Of a DNA stretch of 64,000 nucleotides, positions 42,624 through 51,318 are shown piece after piece; positions within the stretch are counted from its first letter, which is position 1; every line of letters begins with the position of its first letter. The translations under genes were made by a program, and so were the position numbers. Location: NCBI GenBank assembly GCA_016713875.1, contig JADJOI010000003.1, positions 1,674,001-1,738,000 on the forward strand, given 5' to 3'. This DNA comes from Flavobacteriales bacterium (GTDB taxonomy: Bacteria; Bacteroidota; Bacteroidia; Flavobacteriales_F; PHOS-HE28). The notes below the pieces were generated by a model that was given only the letters and a program-made list of their open reading frames with translations, ran no database searches and had not been told where the DNA came from.

Positions 42624-43331
42624 CTAGCGCCCGATCTTGCGTACCGCGAGCCGGAACAGGCCTGACGATCCAAGGGCCGCGCCAGCCAAGGCCAACGGCC
42701 ACGGATAGGTGGTCGGAACGAAGCCGGCAAGGAAGGCGTTCACGGCTGATGTGCCCAGCATGGGCTCCCCGTTCGCAGAGAGCCACCGCACCGGTTCCAG
42801 GATGAAGGAGGTGAGGAAGAGCGCAGCCGATAGAAGGAGCAGACCCCATGTGTACCGGTCGTGTACGGCGCGACGTGCACATGCCGACCCATGAAGGATG
42901 AGCACAGCGAGCAGGATCAGACCGACCGAGATCAGGATCGGAGCCCAGACGGGGCCGACCCATGGCAAGGGCACAAGGAAGAGCAGGTCCCACTCCGTGA
43001 GGGAGGCCGGCCAGCCGATCAGGATCCGCAGGAGAACATAGTAGAAGATGTCCCAAATGCCGAAGCAGAAGGCGAACCAGGCGAAGCGCTGCAAGGCCGA
43101 CCGGGTGACCAAGGCCGCGGGAGCGAAGAGCATGACCAGAGTCGCAAGTTCACGTCCGATCTCCGTGGCCGCGATCGCGGGGTCGATCGGACCCAGGGGA
43201 AAGGCGAACCCGTCCGGGTAGTACAATGCACGGAGGTAGACCACGACGGCGCTTTCCAACAGGGCCATCGCCCCTGCGAACAGGGTCATCCAGGGCAGAA
43301 CCTGGATCCAGGTACGTTCCATGCCGATCAT
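42624..43331 (-). CDS. multi-pass membrane protein of unknown function
   Basis: 235 aa, about 6 membrane helices; MIGMERTWIQVLPWMTLFAG start, then WFAFCFGIWDIFYYVLLRILIGWP and RYTWGLLLLSAALFLTSFILEPVRW. ATG at 43331 overlaps the stop of the preceding gene (ATGA at 43328-43331), so it is translationally coupled. It is the last gene of the seven-gene operon beginning at 48816. Function unknown. Confidence 0.8.
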   Translation of the reverse strand: MIGMERTWIQVLPWMTLFAGAMALLESAVVVYLRALYYPDGFAFPLGPIDPAIAATEIGRELATLVMLFAPAALVTRSALQRFAWFAFCFGIWDIFYYVLLRILIGWPASLTEWDLLFLVPLPWVGPVWAPILISVGLILLAVLILHGSACARRAVHDRYTWGLLLLSAALFLTSFILEPVRWLSANGEPMLGTSAVNAFLAGFVPTTYPWPLALAGAALGSSGLFRLAVRKIGR

Positions 43332-44251
43332 GTGGCGATGTCGGCGATGAGGCCGCGGTGATCGGAGCCCGGTATGTGGAAGGTGGAGCTTCGAACGACG
43401 GCGGCACCTGAGCGTGTGAGCACATGGTCGATCGGGATGAGCGCGAGCCCGAGCACGGCGGGGAACGTGGGCCTCCACGGGGCCGTCCCGATCCGGAGAC
43501 CGGCGGTGCTGCAGAGCGTCCACATCGCCCGGTCCCAGCTGACCGTGTTGAGGTCGCCCACCACGACCGCGCGAGGACCGCGCGAACGAACGAGCCGCGC
43601 CAGGTGCTGCAATTGGGTGTTCCGAAGGCCATGGTCCGCAGGACCGCCCGGGGAGTTGGCGTGCACACTGAACAGGTGGAGAGGGCCGTCACCACACTTC
43701 AGCACGGCCTCGATCGCCGGGGAGCCGCAAAGCGCATGCTGCACCAGGCGTTCCACCGGTCTGCGGCTGAAGACCGCGATGCCGTAGCACCTTTCGTTCG
43801 GCACGACCTTGAACTGCGGGTAGGCCTCGCGCAGGGACTCCACGAGCACCGCGGCCCAGGCCGGGCTCACCTCTTGAAAGGAGATCACATCGGCATCACA
43901 GGCGCGCACCATCCGGATCACCTCCTCATGCCATCCGTTGGGCTGAAGCAGGTTCACCTGGGCGATGCGCAGGTCGGCACTGCGCGGTCCGGGCCCCGGG
44001 CCGGCCACGGGCGCATCCACCTGCAGCAGCACCATGCAGGTCGAAAGCACGCTGGCGCAGGCCGGCCACACACGGCGCCTCCAGAGGGCCCAGGCGGCGA
44101 ACGCGGCGAACGCGAGCGACCATTGGACCAGAAAGGCGCGTGCGAGCATCGGCAGAAAGGCGTCCGGTGCAAAGGCGAGGGCCGTGCCCAAGGCCAGCAG
44201 GCCGGCCGCGAACAGTACATCGCGGTCACGATGGGACAGGGTGGTCATCAT
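43328..44251 (-). CDS. membrane-anchored endonuclease/exonuclease/phosphatase (EEP) family protein
   Basis: 307 aa. Two or three N-terminal membrane helices (residues 12-75), then an EEP fold: RIAQVNLLQPNGWHEEVIRM (about 99-118), VISFQEVSP with catalytic E, AVVVGDLNTVSWDRAMW (GDLN motif) and the terminal GSDHRGLIADI with the conserved His. Such proteins cleave phosphodiester bonds of nucleic acids or lipids. The ATG overlaps the previous stop (44248-44251) and its own stop overlaps the next start; fully embedded in the operon. Confidence 0.88.
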   Translation of the reverse strand: MMTTLSHRDRDVLFAAGLLALGTALAFAPDAFLPMLARAFLVQWSLAFAAFAAWALWRRRVWPACASVLSTCMVLLQVDAPVAGPGPGPRSADLRIAQVNLLQPNGWHEEVIRMVRACDADVISFQEVSPAWAAVLVESLREAYPQFKVVPNERCYGIAVFSRRPVERLVQHALCGSPAIEAVLKCGDGPLHLFSVHANSPGGPADHGLRNTQLQHLARLVRSRGPRAVVVGDLNTVSWDRAMWTLCSTAGLRIGTAPWRPTFPAVLGLALIPIDHVLTRSGAAVVRSSTFHIPGSDHRGLIADIAT

Positions 44252-44745
44252 GGGGCGGGCAAGGGCTGGTGTTCCAGGCGTTCGATCAGCACACGCACGC
44301 GCCACAACGGCAGGGCGCCCAGCACCCCGAAGGAGGCATCGATACACCGCCAGAAGAAGGGGATCCCGCGCACGGGTGCCCACAGAAAGGCCAGAGGCAG
44401 CACGAGCAGGCAGCACCAAAGCCCCCATTCGATCACCCAGCGGTCGCGGACCGGATCGCGCAGCGGACCGATGAACGCGAGGCCGATGACCACGTGCGCG
44501 AAGGCGAGCCAGTCGGTGCCGTAGAACAGGAAGGCGTGCTTCGAGCCCACCTCGGCGATGGCATCGGCACTGCGCTGCGCCCATGCATGCCACGGGCCCG
44601 GCCAGTTCCGTGTGAGGTCCGCGAGCCAGGCCGTGCCCCATTCCAGTGGCACCGCGGTGAGGCCGCTCAGCCACAGGGCGCCGATGAAGAACAGGATCCA
44701 GATGCGGATCTCGCGGCGGATGCGGTCGTGTTCGTGGATGCGCAT
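44248..44745 (-). CDS. membrane protein of unknown function
   Basis: 165 aa with about four membrane helices (WILFFIGALWLSGLTAVPLEW; WLAFAHVVIGLAFIGPL; WGLWCCLLVLPLAFLWAP; FFWRCIDASFGVLGALPL). Basic N-terminus MRIHEHDRIRREIRIW. It starts 2 nt after the stop of the radical SAM gene upstream and overlaps the EEP gene by 4 nt. No recognised family. Confidence 0.78.
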   Translation of the reverse strand: MRIHEHDRIRREIRIWILFFIGALWLSGLTAVPLEWGTAWLADLTRNWPGPWHAWAQRSADAIAEVGSKHAFLFYGTDWLAFAHVVIGLAFIGPLRDPVRDRWVIEWGLWCCLLVLPLAFLWAPVRGIPFFWRCIDASFGVLGALPLWRVRVLIERLEHQPLPAP

Positions 44746-44747
44746 GG

Positions 44748-46166
44748 TCAGGCGATGGGGTTCACGGGACGTAGGACCTTGTCCGGTGTAGCGGCATTGG
44801 GTTCACCGATGCCGACCTTGGCCAGGATGGCCTCCAGCACCGGCAGCATGTCGTTCAAGTGCCGGGTCTTGATGAGGAGGTTCCACACGGGCTCGAACTT
44901 CTTCCAGCCCGCCGTGTAGGCGAAGTGCTTCAGCACGTGCTTCGCGCTGTCGTGCCGCAGGCTCGCCCGCACGATGTTCGGCCACGAATAGAAATGGCGG
45001 TAGGCCCACCAATAGCCGGCCTCGAGCTGGTCCGGTGAAAGCTTGGCTGGCCGGTACACCACATGACGCGTATCGTAGCGGTCCCAATCGCGCGTCACGA
45101 GCCGGCCCTGTGCTTCCATGTCGCTGAACAAGCGAGTGCCTGGATACGGCGTGAGGACATGGTAGGTGCTGGTGGTGATCGCATTGCGCACCCCCCACTC
45201 CACCGTGCGGGCGAACACGTCCGGGCCATCGTCGTCGAGCCCGAAGACGAAGCTGCCGTTGATCATCACCCCGTGATCGTGCAAGCGTTGCACCGCCGAT
45301 CCGTAGTCGCGTCTCAGGTTCTGCTTCTTGTTGCTCTGCCGGAGGTTCTCGGGGTTGAAGGTCTCGAAGCCCACGAAGAGGCTCCGCAAGCCCGCGTCCG
45401 CGGCCTTGCGCAGGAGATCACCGCGCAGCACGGAGTCGACGGTGCCTGCGGCCTGCCACACACGGTCCATGCCCTTCATGCCCTCGAACAGTTCGGCGGC
45501 GAAGCGCGCGTTGCCCAGCAGGTGATCGTCGAGGAAGTAGAGGTGCCGGCCAGGCAGCCGGTCGATCTCGGCCAGCGCGGCATCCACGGCTTGCGTGTAG
45601 AAGCCCGTGCCGCCGCTGAAGAAGGCATCCTTGTAGCAGAAGTCGCAGTGGTGCGGACAGCCGCGTGACACCACGATGGAATTGGGCACCAGGTAGCGGT
45701 CGCGCTTGATCAGGTCGCGGCGAACGGGCGGGATGCCTTCCAGGCTGCGCACCGCGCTCGCGTACCGTGGCTTCGGCTTTCCCGCGTGGAAATCGTTCAG
45801 GAACGCCGGAAAGGTGTGCTCTCCCGGACCCAGGAAGATGCTGTCCGCATGCGCCGCCGCTTCCTCCGGCAAGGAGGTCACGTGCAGGCCGCCCAGGCAT
45901 ACGTGCGCCCCCTTCGCCCGGTAGTGATCGGCGATGGCGTAGGCCCGGTACGCGTTGGTGATGTAGACCTGGATCACCACGAGATCCGGCTCGTCATCAA
46001 GGCGCAGGCGCTCCACGTGCTGGTCCTGCAGGTCCACCTCATCATCCGGGTCGAGGTAGGCGGCGAGGGTGGCCAGGCCGAGCGGAGGGAACAAGGAATA
46101 CTTGATGGGGCGCCAGAACGGGCTCTCCGCCTCGGCCAGGGCCGGCAGGATCATCTTCACCTTCAT
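44748..46166 (-). CDS. B12-binding radical SAM protein
   Basis: 472 aa. N-terminal B12-binding-type domain (about residues 1-140: SLFPPLGLATLAAYL, VVIQVYITNAYRAYAIADHY, CLGGLHVTSLPEEAAAHAD) and a radical SAM barrel with the 4Fe-4S cysteines C170, C174 and C177 in SRGCPHHCDFCYKD, GGTGFYTQAV and FVGFETFNPENL. Members modify lipids, cofactors or peptides (methylation, ring or tail changes). The neighbours (three membrane proteins, an EEP protein) suggest a membrane lipid substrate, which is inference only. Starts 4 nt before the stop codon of the upstream DUF4173-like gene. Confidence 0.92.
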   Translation of the reverse strand: MKVKMILPALAEAESPFWRPIKYSLFPPLGLATLAAYLDPDDEVDLQDQHVERLRLDDEPDLVVIQVYITNAYRAYAIADHYRAKGAHVCLGGLHVTSLPEEAAAHADSIFLGPGEHTFPAFLNDFHAGKPKPRYASAVRSLEGIPPVRRDLIKRDRYLVPNSIVVSRGCPHHCDFCYKDAFFSGGTGFYTQAVDAALAEIDRLPGRHLYFLDDHLLGNARFAAELFEGMKGMDRVWQAAGTVDSVLRGDLLRKAADAGLRSLFVGFETFNPENLRQSNKKQNLRRDYGSAVQRLHDHGVMINGSFVFGLDDDGPDVFARTVEWGVRNAITTSTYHVLTPYPGTRLFSDMEAQGRLVTRDWDRYDTRHVVYRPAKLSPDQLEAGYWWAYRHFYSWPNIVRASLRHDSAKHVLKHFAYTAGWKKFEPVWNLLIKTRHLNDMLPVLEAILAKVGIGEPNAATPDKVLRPVNPIA

Positions 46167-46169
46167 GCC

Positions 46170-47855
46170 TCAACGTGCTGCGGGGTCCACCTCCGCGATC
46201 AAGGGCTCCTCATCCACCATCGTGTCCTGCAGGCGTGCTTCGACGGATGCCCCGGCGGTCCCGGTCGCATCATTCATCGCATGCCGGAGCCGTTCCTCCC
46301 GGGTCGTGACCGAGGCGAGGCCGCATGCCTTCAACGCTTCATGCGTCCGCTGATCCGCCCAGGTCCAGCTACGCCGATCCTGCTCCGCGACCCTGAACAG
46401 GAAGCGTTCCCGTTTGCGGTCCAGAGCCGTCCTGAAGGCATCAGGGTCCAGGTGCTCCACCCAGCGCACCCGGTTCCCGCGGTGCTTGGCCATCTGCGCC
46501 TCCACCTTGGGCAGGTCGGCATAGAGCAGCGGCAGCACCTTGTCGCTCATCGCGAGGTAGTTGTCCACGTCGATCTCGCCCTGGTTCCAGTGTGCGAGGT
46601 TGTACCGGACGATCACACCGTCCCAGTTCACCGTGCTCAGGGCCACCAGGGCCACGAACGCGGCCCAGCCGTTCACGCGAAGCAGGTAGACCAGCGTTCG
46701 CCGCTCGCGCACCTTCAGGTACAGCGTCACAAGACCCACCAGCATCAAGGCCAGGAACACGATGACGCCGATGCGCTTGTACGCCAACCCATGGAAGTGG
46801 ATGTAGTGGTAGTTCCGCAGGAACACCGAGATGCCCAGGATGAAGTTCTGCGCGATCCAGGCGGCGGCGAGCGCACGCAGCAAGAGCTGCTTCGGGTGGA
46901 AGTTGAGGTTGCCCCGGAACAGGTGCAGAAGGAGGGCCATGCTGAGCAGGATGCTCAGGATGAGCAGCCAGGTGCCTTCATGCACGAACTGCTTCAGGTC
47001 GAACCCCTCTTCGACCGTGAAGCCGAACCATACCCAGGAGATGTCGACCAGGTTCACCACCAGCAACAGGGCATTCACCAACACCAGGAGCAGCAAGCCC
47101 ATGCGACGTTCTCGGTCCAGTGCGCCCATGGCCAGTGGAGCGAGCCAATGTGAGCGTCGCTTCCGGACGCGCGTCAGCGCCTCGTTCATAGGCCAGGCCG
47201 GTCCTGCGAACAGGTGCGGCGCCGAACGATGGAGCAGTGCGACGCTCGCGATCAAGGCGAAGCCGATGAAGAGCACATGGGGGGTGACCAGCTCGGCGAA
47301 AAGGTCACCCAGGAGGTCGAGGAGACCGTCCATGAAACCCGCCGTGAGCGCCTCGAAGCGTGGGTTCGCGGCGCGGTAGATGAAGGTGTAGACCAGCAGC
47401 ACCGCCACGGGAAGGAGCGCCAGCCGGGTCCACCTCCAGCCCGTGCGCGTGGCAGGCAACCGCTTGAGCCCGATGTTCACCGCACCAGCGACGCCGACGG
47501 GCGCGAAGAGGGCGTTGAATACCGCGGCCATCAAGGCCACCGGCAGGTTGCGCTGGGCCGGTTCCAACAGGAGCACGGCGCCCACCGCCAGGCACGCCAA
47601 GGCGCCCACCACCGCGATCACACTGCCGTGCACCACCACCATGGTGGCACAGATCAGCAGCCCACCGAGCACCCAGCGCGCCGACACCGAGGCGGAGCGG
47701 CGCAAGGCCAGGGCGACCCCCATCGCCACCACGGTGAAAAGGGCCAGGTTGAGCCCGATGTCCTGCCGCCAGAACAGCCGGTCGAAGACCAGGGCCAGGC
47801 CGAGCACGCAGAGCGCGGTACGGAGGTCGATGCGGTGAGGAGAGGAAGCGTTCAT
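46170..47855 (-). CDS. DUF4173/DUF4153-like integral membrane protein
   Basis: 561 aa with about 11-12 membrane helices in the first 420 residues (LRTALCVLGLALVFDRLF, GLNLALFTVVAMGVALAL, MGLLLLVLVNALLLVVNLVD) and a soluble C-terminal part (about 430-561). The block EEGFDLKQFVHEGTWLLILS and GLAYKRIGVIVFLALMLVG are family landmarks. Its function is unknown. In this phylum it is commonly paired with a small winged-helix regulator and a membrane protein, exactly as here. Overlaps the regulator by 4 nt (47852-47855). Confidence 0.85.
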   Translation of the reverse strand: MNASSPHRIDLRTALCVLGLALVFDRLFWRQDIGLNLALFTVVAMGVALALRRSASVSARWVLGGLLICATMVVVHGSVIAVVGALACLAVGAVLLLEPAQRNLPVALMAAVFNALFAPVGVAGAVNIGLKRLPATRTGWRWTRLALLPVAVLLVYTFIYRAANPRFEALTAGFMDGLLDLLGDLFAELVTPHVLFIGFALIASVALLHRSAPHLFAGPAWPMNEALTRVRKRRSHWLAPLAMGALDRERRMGLLLLVLVNALLLVVNLVDISWVWFGFTVEEGFDLKQFVHEGTWLLILSILLSMALLLHLFRGNLNFHPKQLLLRALAAAWIAQNFILGISVFLRNYHYIHFHGLAYKRIGVIVFLALMLVGLVTLYLKVRERRTLVYLLRVNGWAAFVALVALSTVNWDGVIVRYNLAHWNQGEIDVDNYLAMSDKVLPLLYADLPKVEAQMAKHRGNRVRWVEHLDPDAFRTALDRKRERFLFRVAEQDRRSWTWADQRTHEALKACGLASVTTREERLRHAMNDATGTAGASVEARLQDTMVDEEPLIAEVDPAAR

Positions 47856-48148
47856 TGGCGGAGGTCCTTGTTGAGCAGTTCGTCGATGGCGTCCAAGTGC
47901 GCGCGGAACGCCGCGGTACCGGTGGGTGTGGCCTTGTAGCTCGTGTTGGGCCGTTTGCCCACGAACCGTTTGCGCACCTGCACATACTTCGATGCGTCCA
48001 GGGCGGCCAGGTGGCTGGCCAGGTTGCCGTCGGTCACCTGCAGCAGGTCCTTCAGCACCGCATGGTCCACCCATTCGTTCACCGCGAGCACCGCCATGAT
48101 GCCGAGGCGAACGCGGCTTTCGAACACTTTATTGAGCCCCGCGATCAT
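47852..48148 (-). CDS. small winged-helix transcriptional regulator
   Basis: 98 aa, a winged helix of the HTH_27 type: FESRVRLGIMAVLAVNEWVD, LLQVTDGNLASHLAALDASK (recognition helix near residues 42-52) and the wing VQVRKRFVGKRPNTSYKATP. It probably controls its own operon, possibly responding to membrane state through its membrane neighbours (inference). ATG 48148 overlaps the upstream stop (48145-48148). Confidence 0.9.
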   Translation of the reverse strand: MIAGLNKVFESRVRLGIMAVLAVNEWVDHAVLKDLLQVTDGNLASHLAALDASKYVQVRKRFVGKRPNTSYKATPTGTAAFRAHLDAIDELLNKDLRQ

Positions 48149-48816
48149 GCGGCGTCCTTTCCGGATGATTCGTAGCGGAGCCACATCAGGCCACCATAGA
48201 GGATGTGCAGCACCCCGAAGCCCAAAGCCCAGAAAAGGAGCCCGGCCCCCACCCAGGCGGTGGAGAGGAGACCGAGCACCACCTCGCTGAGCCCGAGCCA
48301 GCGGATCTCGTCCAAGGTGTACTTGGAGGCGTTGAGCAGCGCAAGTCCGTAGAACACGAGCGTGGCCGGTGCCACCAACGCCACCTGGCCGTGGGCGAGC
48401 ATGGCGAGGCAGAAGAGGCCGCCCGCCACCAGGGGCACGGCGAGGTTCCAGGCAAGCCGCTTCGCGGATGGGTCCCAAAGCCGCTGACCCAGTCGTTGGG
48501 CCCGTCTCCAGGTGAACCAGGCCGCTCCGGCGAGGGCCAGCACCAGCACCAGCATCGCCAGGGGCACCAGGTCCCAGGCTGCGGCCAGAACGTCCGGCCC
48601 GGCGTAGGCATCCAGCCCCTCTTCCAAGGAGCGTGATCGTGCCGGGTCGATACCGAGCAGGAGCGCGTCATAGCGCTCCCGCGCGAGAAGCGCCCCCATC
48701 AGCGCCACCACACCGGCACACACACCGCTCAGCCCGCTCAAGGACAGGAACCGTGTGCTCCGCTCCATCAGCCCGCGGATGTGGGCGAGGTCCTGGTGAT
48801 GCTCGTTCTGGATCAT
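48145..48816 (-). CDS. four- to six-helix membrane protein, first gene of the operon
   Basis: 223 aa. Cytosolic N-terminus MIQNEHHQDLAHIRGLMERS then membrane helices (FLSLSGLSGVCAGVVALMGAL; VPLAMLVLVLALAGAAWFTW; NLAVPLVAGGLFCLAMLAH; VLGLLSTAWVGAGLLFWALG). Sensor-like arrangement next to a cytosolic regulator is conceivable, but not shown. A -7 form TAACTTTG (minus strand, 48837-48844) lies 20 nt upstream of the ATG. Confidence 0.8.
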   Translation of the reverse strand: MIQNEHHQDLAHIRGLMERSTRFLSLSGLSGVCAGVVALMGALLARERYDALLLGIDPARSRSLEEGLDAYAGPDVLAAAWDLVPLAMLVLVLALAGAAWFTWRRAQRLGQRLWDPSAKRLAWNLAVPLVAGGLFCLAMLAHGQVALVAPATLVFYGLALLNASKYTLDEIRWLGLSEVVLGLLSTAWVGAGLLFWALGFGVLHILYGGLMWLRYESSGKDAA

Positions 48817-48836
48817 CTTCAAAGTACTTTGCGTTT

Positions 48837-48844
48837 CAAAGTTA
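48837..48844 (-). promoter_or_regulatory. -7 promoter element for the seven-gene operon
   Basis: On the minus strand TAACTTTG matches TAnnTTTG perfectly, 20 nt before the ATG at 48816. An inverted CAAAGTACTTTG (48820-48831) lies between. Confidence 0.5.
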
Positions 48845-48889
48845 TGAACGCAGGGAGATCCGCCGCGGTATGTCCGTCCGGAAAAAAGA

Positions 48890-49591
48890 TCAGTGGACCA
48901 TCCAGAGCGCCAAGGCGGCGCCAAGGAGCACGGCGGCGAAGCGCTGCAGGTTGAACCGGTGCTCGGGAGTGGTCTCGAAGATGATGGTGGTGCCGATGTG
49001 GAGCAGCATGCCGATGGCCACGGCCAGGGCGCGATGCAGGAACTCCTCCCCCAGGCTTCCACCGCCGAGGGAGCCCACAAGAATGCCCGCAGGCGCGGCC
49101 AGGGCGAAGACCGTGATCATGGTCCAGCTGCGAAGGAGGGGCACCTGAGAACGCTGGAGCACGGTGGCCAGAGCGATGGCCATGGGGAGCTTGTGCAGGA
49201 GGACACCGAGCAGGAAGGGCAGATCGCTGTGCACTCGGGCATCGGCGAACGGCATGCCCTCGGTGAACGAGTGCAGGCACAGGCTCAGCAGGGTGAGCAG
49301 GGGGAGCGCGCGCCCAGGCGAAGTGTGCATGTGACCGTGCTCGATGCCGTGGCTGAAGAACTCGAGCACGACCTGCAGCATGAAACCGCCCAGGAGCCAC
49401 GGTCCGATGCCTTCACCGGCCGCTTCATAGAGCTCGGGCATCATGTGGGTGAGCGCGACGCTCAACAGGAACGAGCCACTGAAGGCCAGCAGCAACCGGA
49501 GCGCGTTCGCTCCCGGCCTGCTGAACTGGACGATGGCGCCGGCGGCCAGCGGCAGCAGCAGGAAGAGGGCGAGGGTGGTGGACAGGATCAT
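48890..49591 (-). CDS. ZIP family divalent metal transporter
   Basis: 233 aa with about eight membrane helices. ZIP signatures: ALTHMMPELYEAAGEGIG (helix with HxxPE near residues 48-53), HSFTEGMPF (about 108-116) and HKLPMAIAL (about 132-140), the latter two being the His/Glu metal-binding helices; a short His-rich loop HGIEHGHMHTSP. Imports Zn2+ or related metals, or exports depending on the subgroup. Its start overlaps the stop of the methyltransferase upstream (49588-49591). Confidence 0.92.
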   Translation of the reverse strand: MILSTTLALFLLLPLAAGAIVQFSRPGANALRLLLAFSGSFLLSVALTHMMPELYEAAGEGIGPWLLGGFMLQVVLEFFSHGIEHGHMHTSPGRALPLLTLLSLCLHSFTEGMPFADARVHSDLPFLLGVLLHKLPMAIALATVLQRSQVPLLRSWTMITVFALAAPAGILVGSLGGGSLGEEFLHRALAVAIGMLLHIGTTIIFETTPEHRFNLQRFAAVLLGAALALWMVH

Positions 49592-50316
49592 GTCAACGGT
49601 CGTTGCGCCCAGATCACCAACCGCTGGGAGCGGATCGGATCGAACGGCTCCGGCTCCGGGCCATCGGTGCTGTCCAGCACGACGAAACCGGCCTCGCGCA
49701 CGAGCTGCATCAGGCGCTCAGGGGCCAGGGCCGACACGCGTTCCTCGAAGTGATGGCGACCGCTCGCATCCTCGGCCAGGATGCGCTTCACCACCATACC
49801 ATCCTCGGAGCTTCGGGCGATGGTGAAGCGGACCCCACCGGCCTGGACGCACTCCATGGGCACCAGTTCCTTCAGCACGCGCACGCTGTTCATGAAGTCA
49901 AGCACGAAGCGCCCTCCCGGACGAGCGGCTGCGAACGCTGCCGCCAGGGCCTTCCGGTCATCATCCTCGTCCTCGAAGTAGCCCAGGCTGGTGAACAGGC
50001 ACACCACCAGATCGAAGGCCGCCGAGGCGAACGGCACACGGATGTCGTGCACCGCGAAGTGGGCGGAGGGCACATCGTGGCGTGCCTCCGCGATGCTCTC
50101 CGCGGAAAGGTCGATGCCGGTCACATCACATCCGACCTCGGCGAACCATCGGGCATGCCGTCCCCGCCCGCAGGCCATGTCAAGCACGGTGGTCCCGGGT
50201 CCGGCCTCGCAGCGTCGCAGGATGGTACTGACCCAGACCTCCGCGTCATCCTCATCGCGATGGCCGTAGAGGAGCTTGTAGTAGGGCGTGCCGAACCAGG
50301 TGCGGTACCAGGCCAT
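49588..50316 (-). CDS. class I SAM-dependent methyltransferase
   Basis: 242 aa. SAM-binding motif I VLDMACGRGRHARWFAE (about residues 44-60), motif II GIDLSAESI, and VVCLFTSLGYFED before motif IV. C-terminal half with RILAEDASGRHHFEERV may shape the acceptor site. Substrate not predictable. It starts MAWYRTWFGTPYYKLLY, typical of this Bacteroidota methyltransferase group. It is translationally coupled to the ZIP gene by a 4-nt overlap. Confidence 0.9.
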   Translation of the reverse strand: MAWYRTWFGTPYYKLLYGHRDEDDAEVWVSTILRRCEAGPGTTVLDMACGRGRHARWFAEVGCDVTGIDLSAESIAEARHDVPSAHFAVHDIRVPFASAAFDLVVCLFTSLGYFEDEDDDRKALAAAFAAARPGGRFVLDFMNSVRVLKELVPMECVQAGGVRFTIARSSEDGMVVKRILAEDASGRHHFEERVSALAPERLMQLVREAGFVVLDSTDGPEPEPFDPIRSQRLVIWAQRPLT

Positions 50317-50365
50317 TCGAAGATCGGGGCCCGAAAGTACACCACGACCGCCCAGCGGCGGGCCC

Positions 50366-50373
50366 TACCTTCG
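50366..50373 (+). promoter_or_regulatory. -7 promoter element
   Basis: TACCTTCG, 4 nt before the ATG at 50378; the transcript could be leaderless or nearly so. Confidence 0.45.
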
Positions 50374-50377
50374 CCGC

Positions 50378-51184
50378 ATGAAGTCCCTGACCGGAGCCGT
50401 GCTCGCCGCCATAGTGCTGATGGCGTCGTGCAAGAAGGAGGACGACCTGGGCAGCGAGGAGGTGAACACCATGGTCGACCATGCCCATGCCGAGAACCTC
50501 ATCGCCCCGCTCTACCCATTGGCGCAGGCCCTTCGGATCGGCCCCGGCCATTGGACGCCGGACAGCGCAACATTCTGCATGAGCGTGGACAGTGTGCAGG
50601 GTGATACGGCCATGTTCCCTGCGAACGGCCCTGTGACGCTTCATCTACGGTTCAACGAAGGCGGATGCCTGGATGCCGCTGGCCGAGGTCGCACGGGTCC
50701 GCTCGTCCTGGAGTACGACAGCCTTGAGGGCGACGGCCGCGCCCGCCTGAGCGCATTCCACACCTCTGGCCTGGAATGCGCCGGTTTCAGCTTCCGCTGC
50801 GCGGCCTCGGTGAGCCCGTTGAGCGATGGCAGGCACCGGGTTCTGGTGGACAGTAGCGCGATCTGGCGCCAGGGGGCCTGGAGCCGCCGTTATCATGGAC
50901 GCCTGGACCATGAACTGATCGCCGGCACCATCGATTGTACGGCGGGTGATGATGTGTACGCGGTGACTGTCGAGGTGATCGGCCAGGACCGTTACGGGAC
51001 CGCCTACACAGCCACGACGAGCACCATCCTGGAAGTCGCTACTGGCTGCAAGTGGGTCCGGGGCGGCGTGCTGACCTTCGTGCAGAGCGATGAGCGGGAG
51101 CGGACGCTGGACTACGGCAGTGGGTGCGACGCCCGGGCCGACCTCACGGTGGCGGACACCCGATTCGGGTTGATAATCCCGTGA
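50378..51184 (+). CDS. secreted lipoprotein of unknown function
   Basis: 268 aa. Lipoprotein signal MKSLTGAVLAAIVLMASC (C18) followed by KKEDDLGSEEVNTM. The body is strand-rich with four cysteines (GLECAGFSFRC, TIDCTAGD, GCKWVRGGVL) and repeated GR/RL patterns (HGRLDHELIAGTIDC), probably a beta-sandwich surface domain. No recognised family. It is divergent from the methyltransferase gene across a 61-bp region. Confidence 0.75.
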   Translation: MKSLTGAVLAAIVLMASCKKEDDLGSEEVNTMVDHAHAENLIAPLYPLAQALRIGPGHWTPDSATFCMSVDSVQGDTAMFPANGPVTLHLRFNEGGCLDAAGRGRTGPLVLEYDSLEGDGRARLSAFHTSGLECAGFSFRCAASVSPLSDGRHRVLVDSSAIWRQGAWSRRYHGRLDHELIAGTIDCTAGDDVYAVTVEVIGQDRYGTAYTATTSTILEVATGCKWVRGGVLTFVQSDERERTLDYGSGCDARADLTVADTRFGLIIP

Positions 51185-51318
51185 ATAACTCCCTGGCGAG
51201 GCGGACAACCACCGCGGCCGGGGGGGCTTGTTTTGCGGGAGAGCGCGCGCTCCACGCGCGCAGCACCGGCAAGGGCCGGTGGATGCTCCTCCGGGATCGA
51301 ACCAGTACGCGAAGCACC
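51185..51318. other. short intergenic with two hairpins
   Basis: Inverted repeats: CACCGGC-AAGG-GCCGGTG (51264-51281, perfect) and a GCGCGC-rich pair just upstream (about 51243-51262). They lie between the lipoprotein stop and the DUF1987 start and may end the first transcript. Confidence 0.5.
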
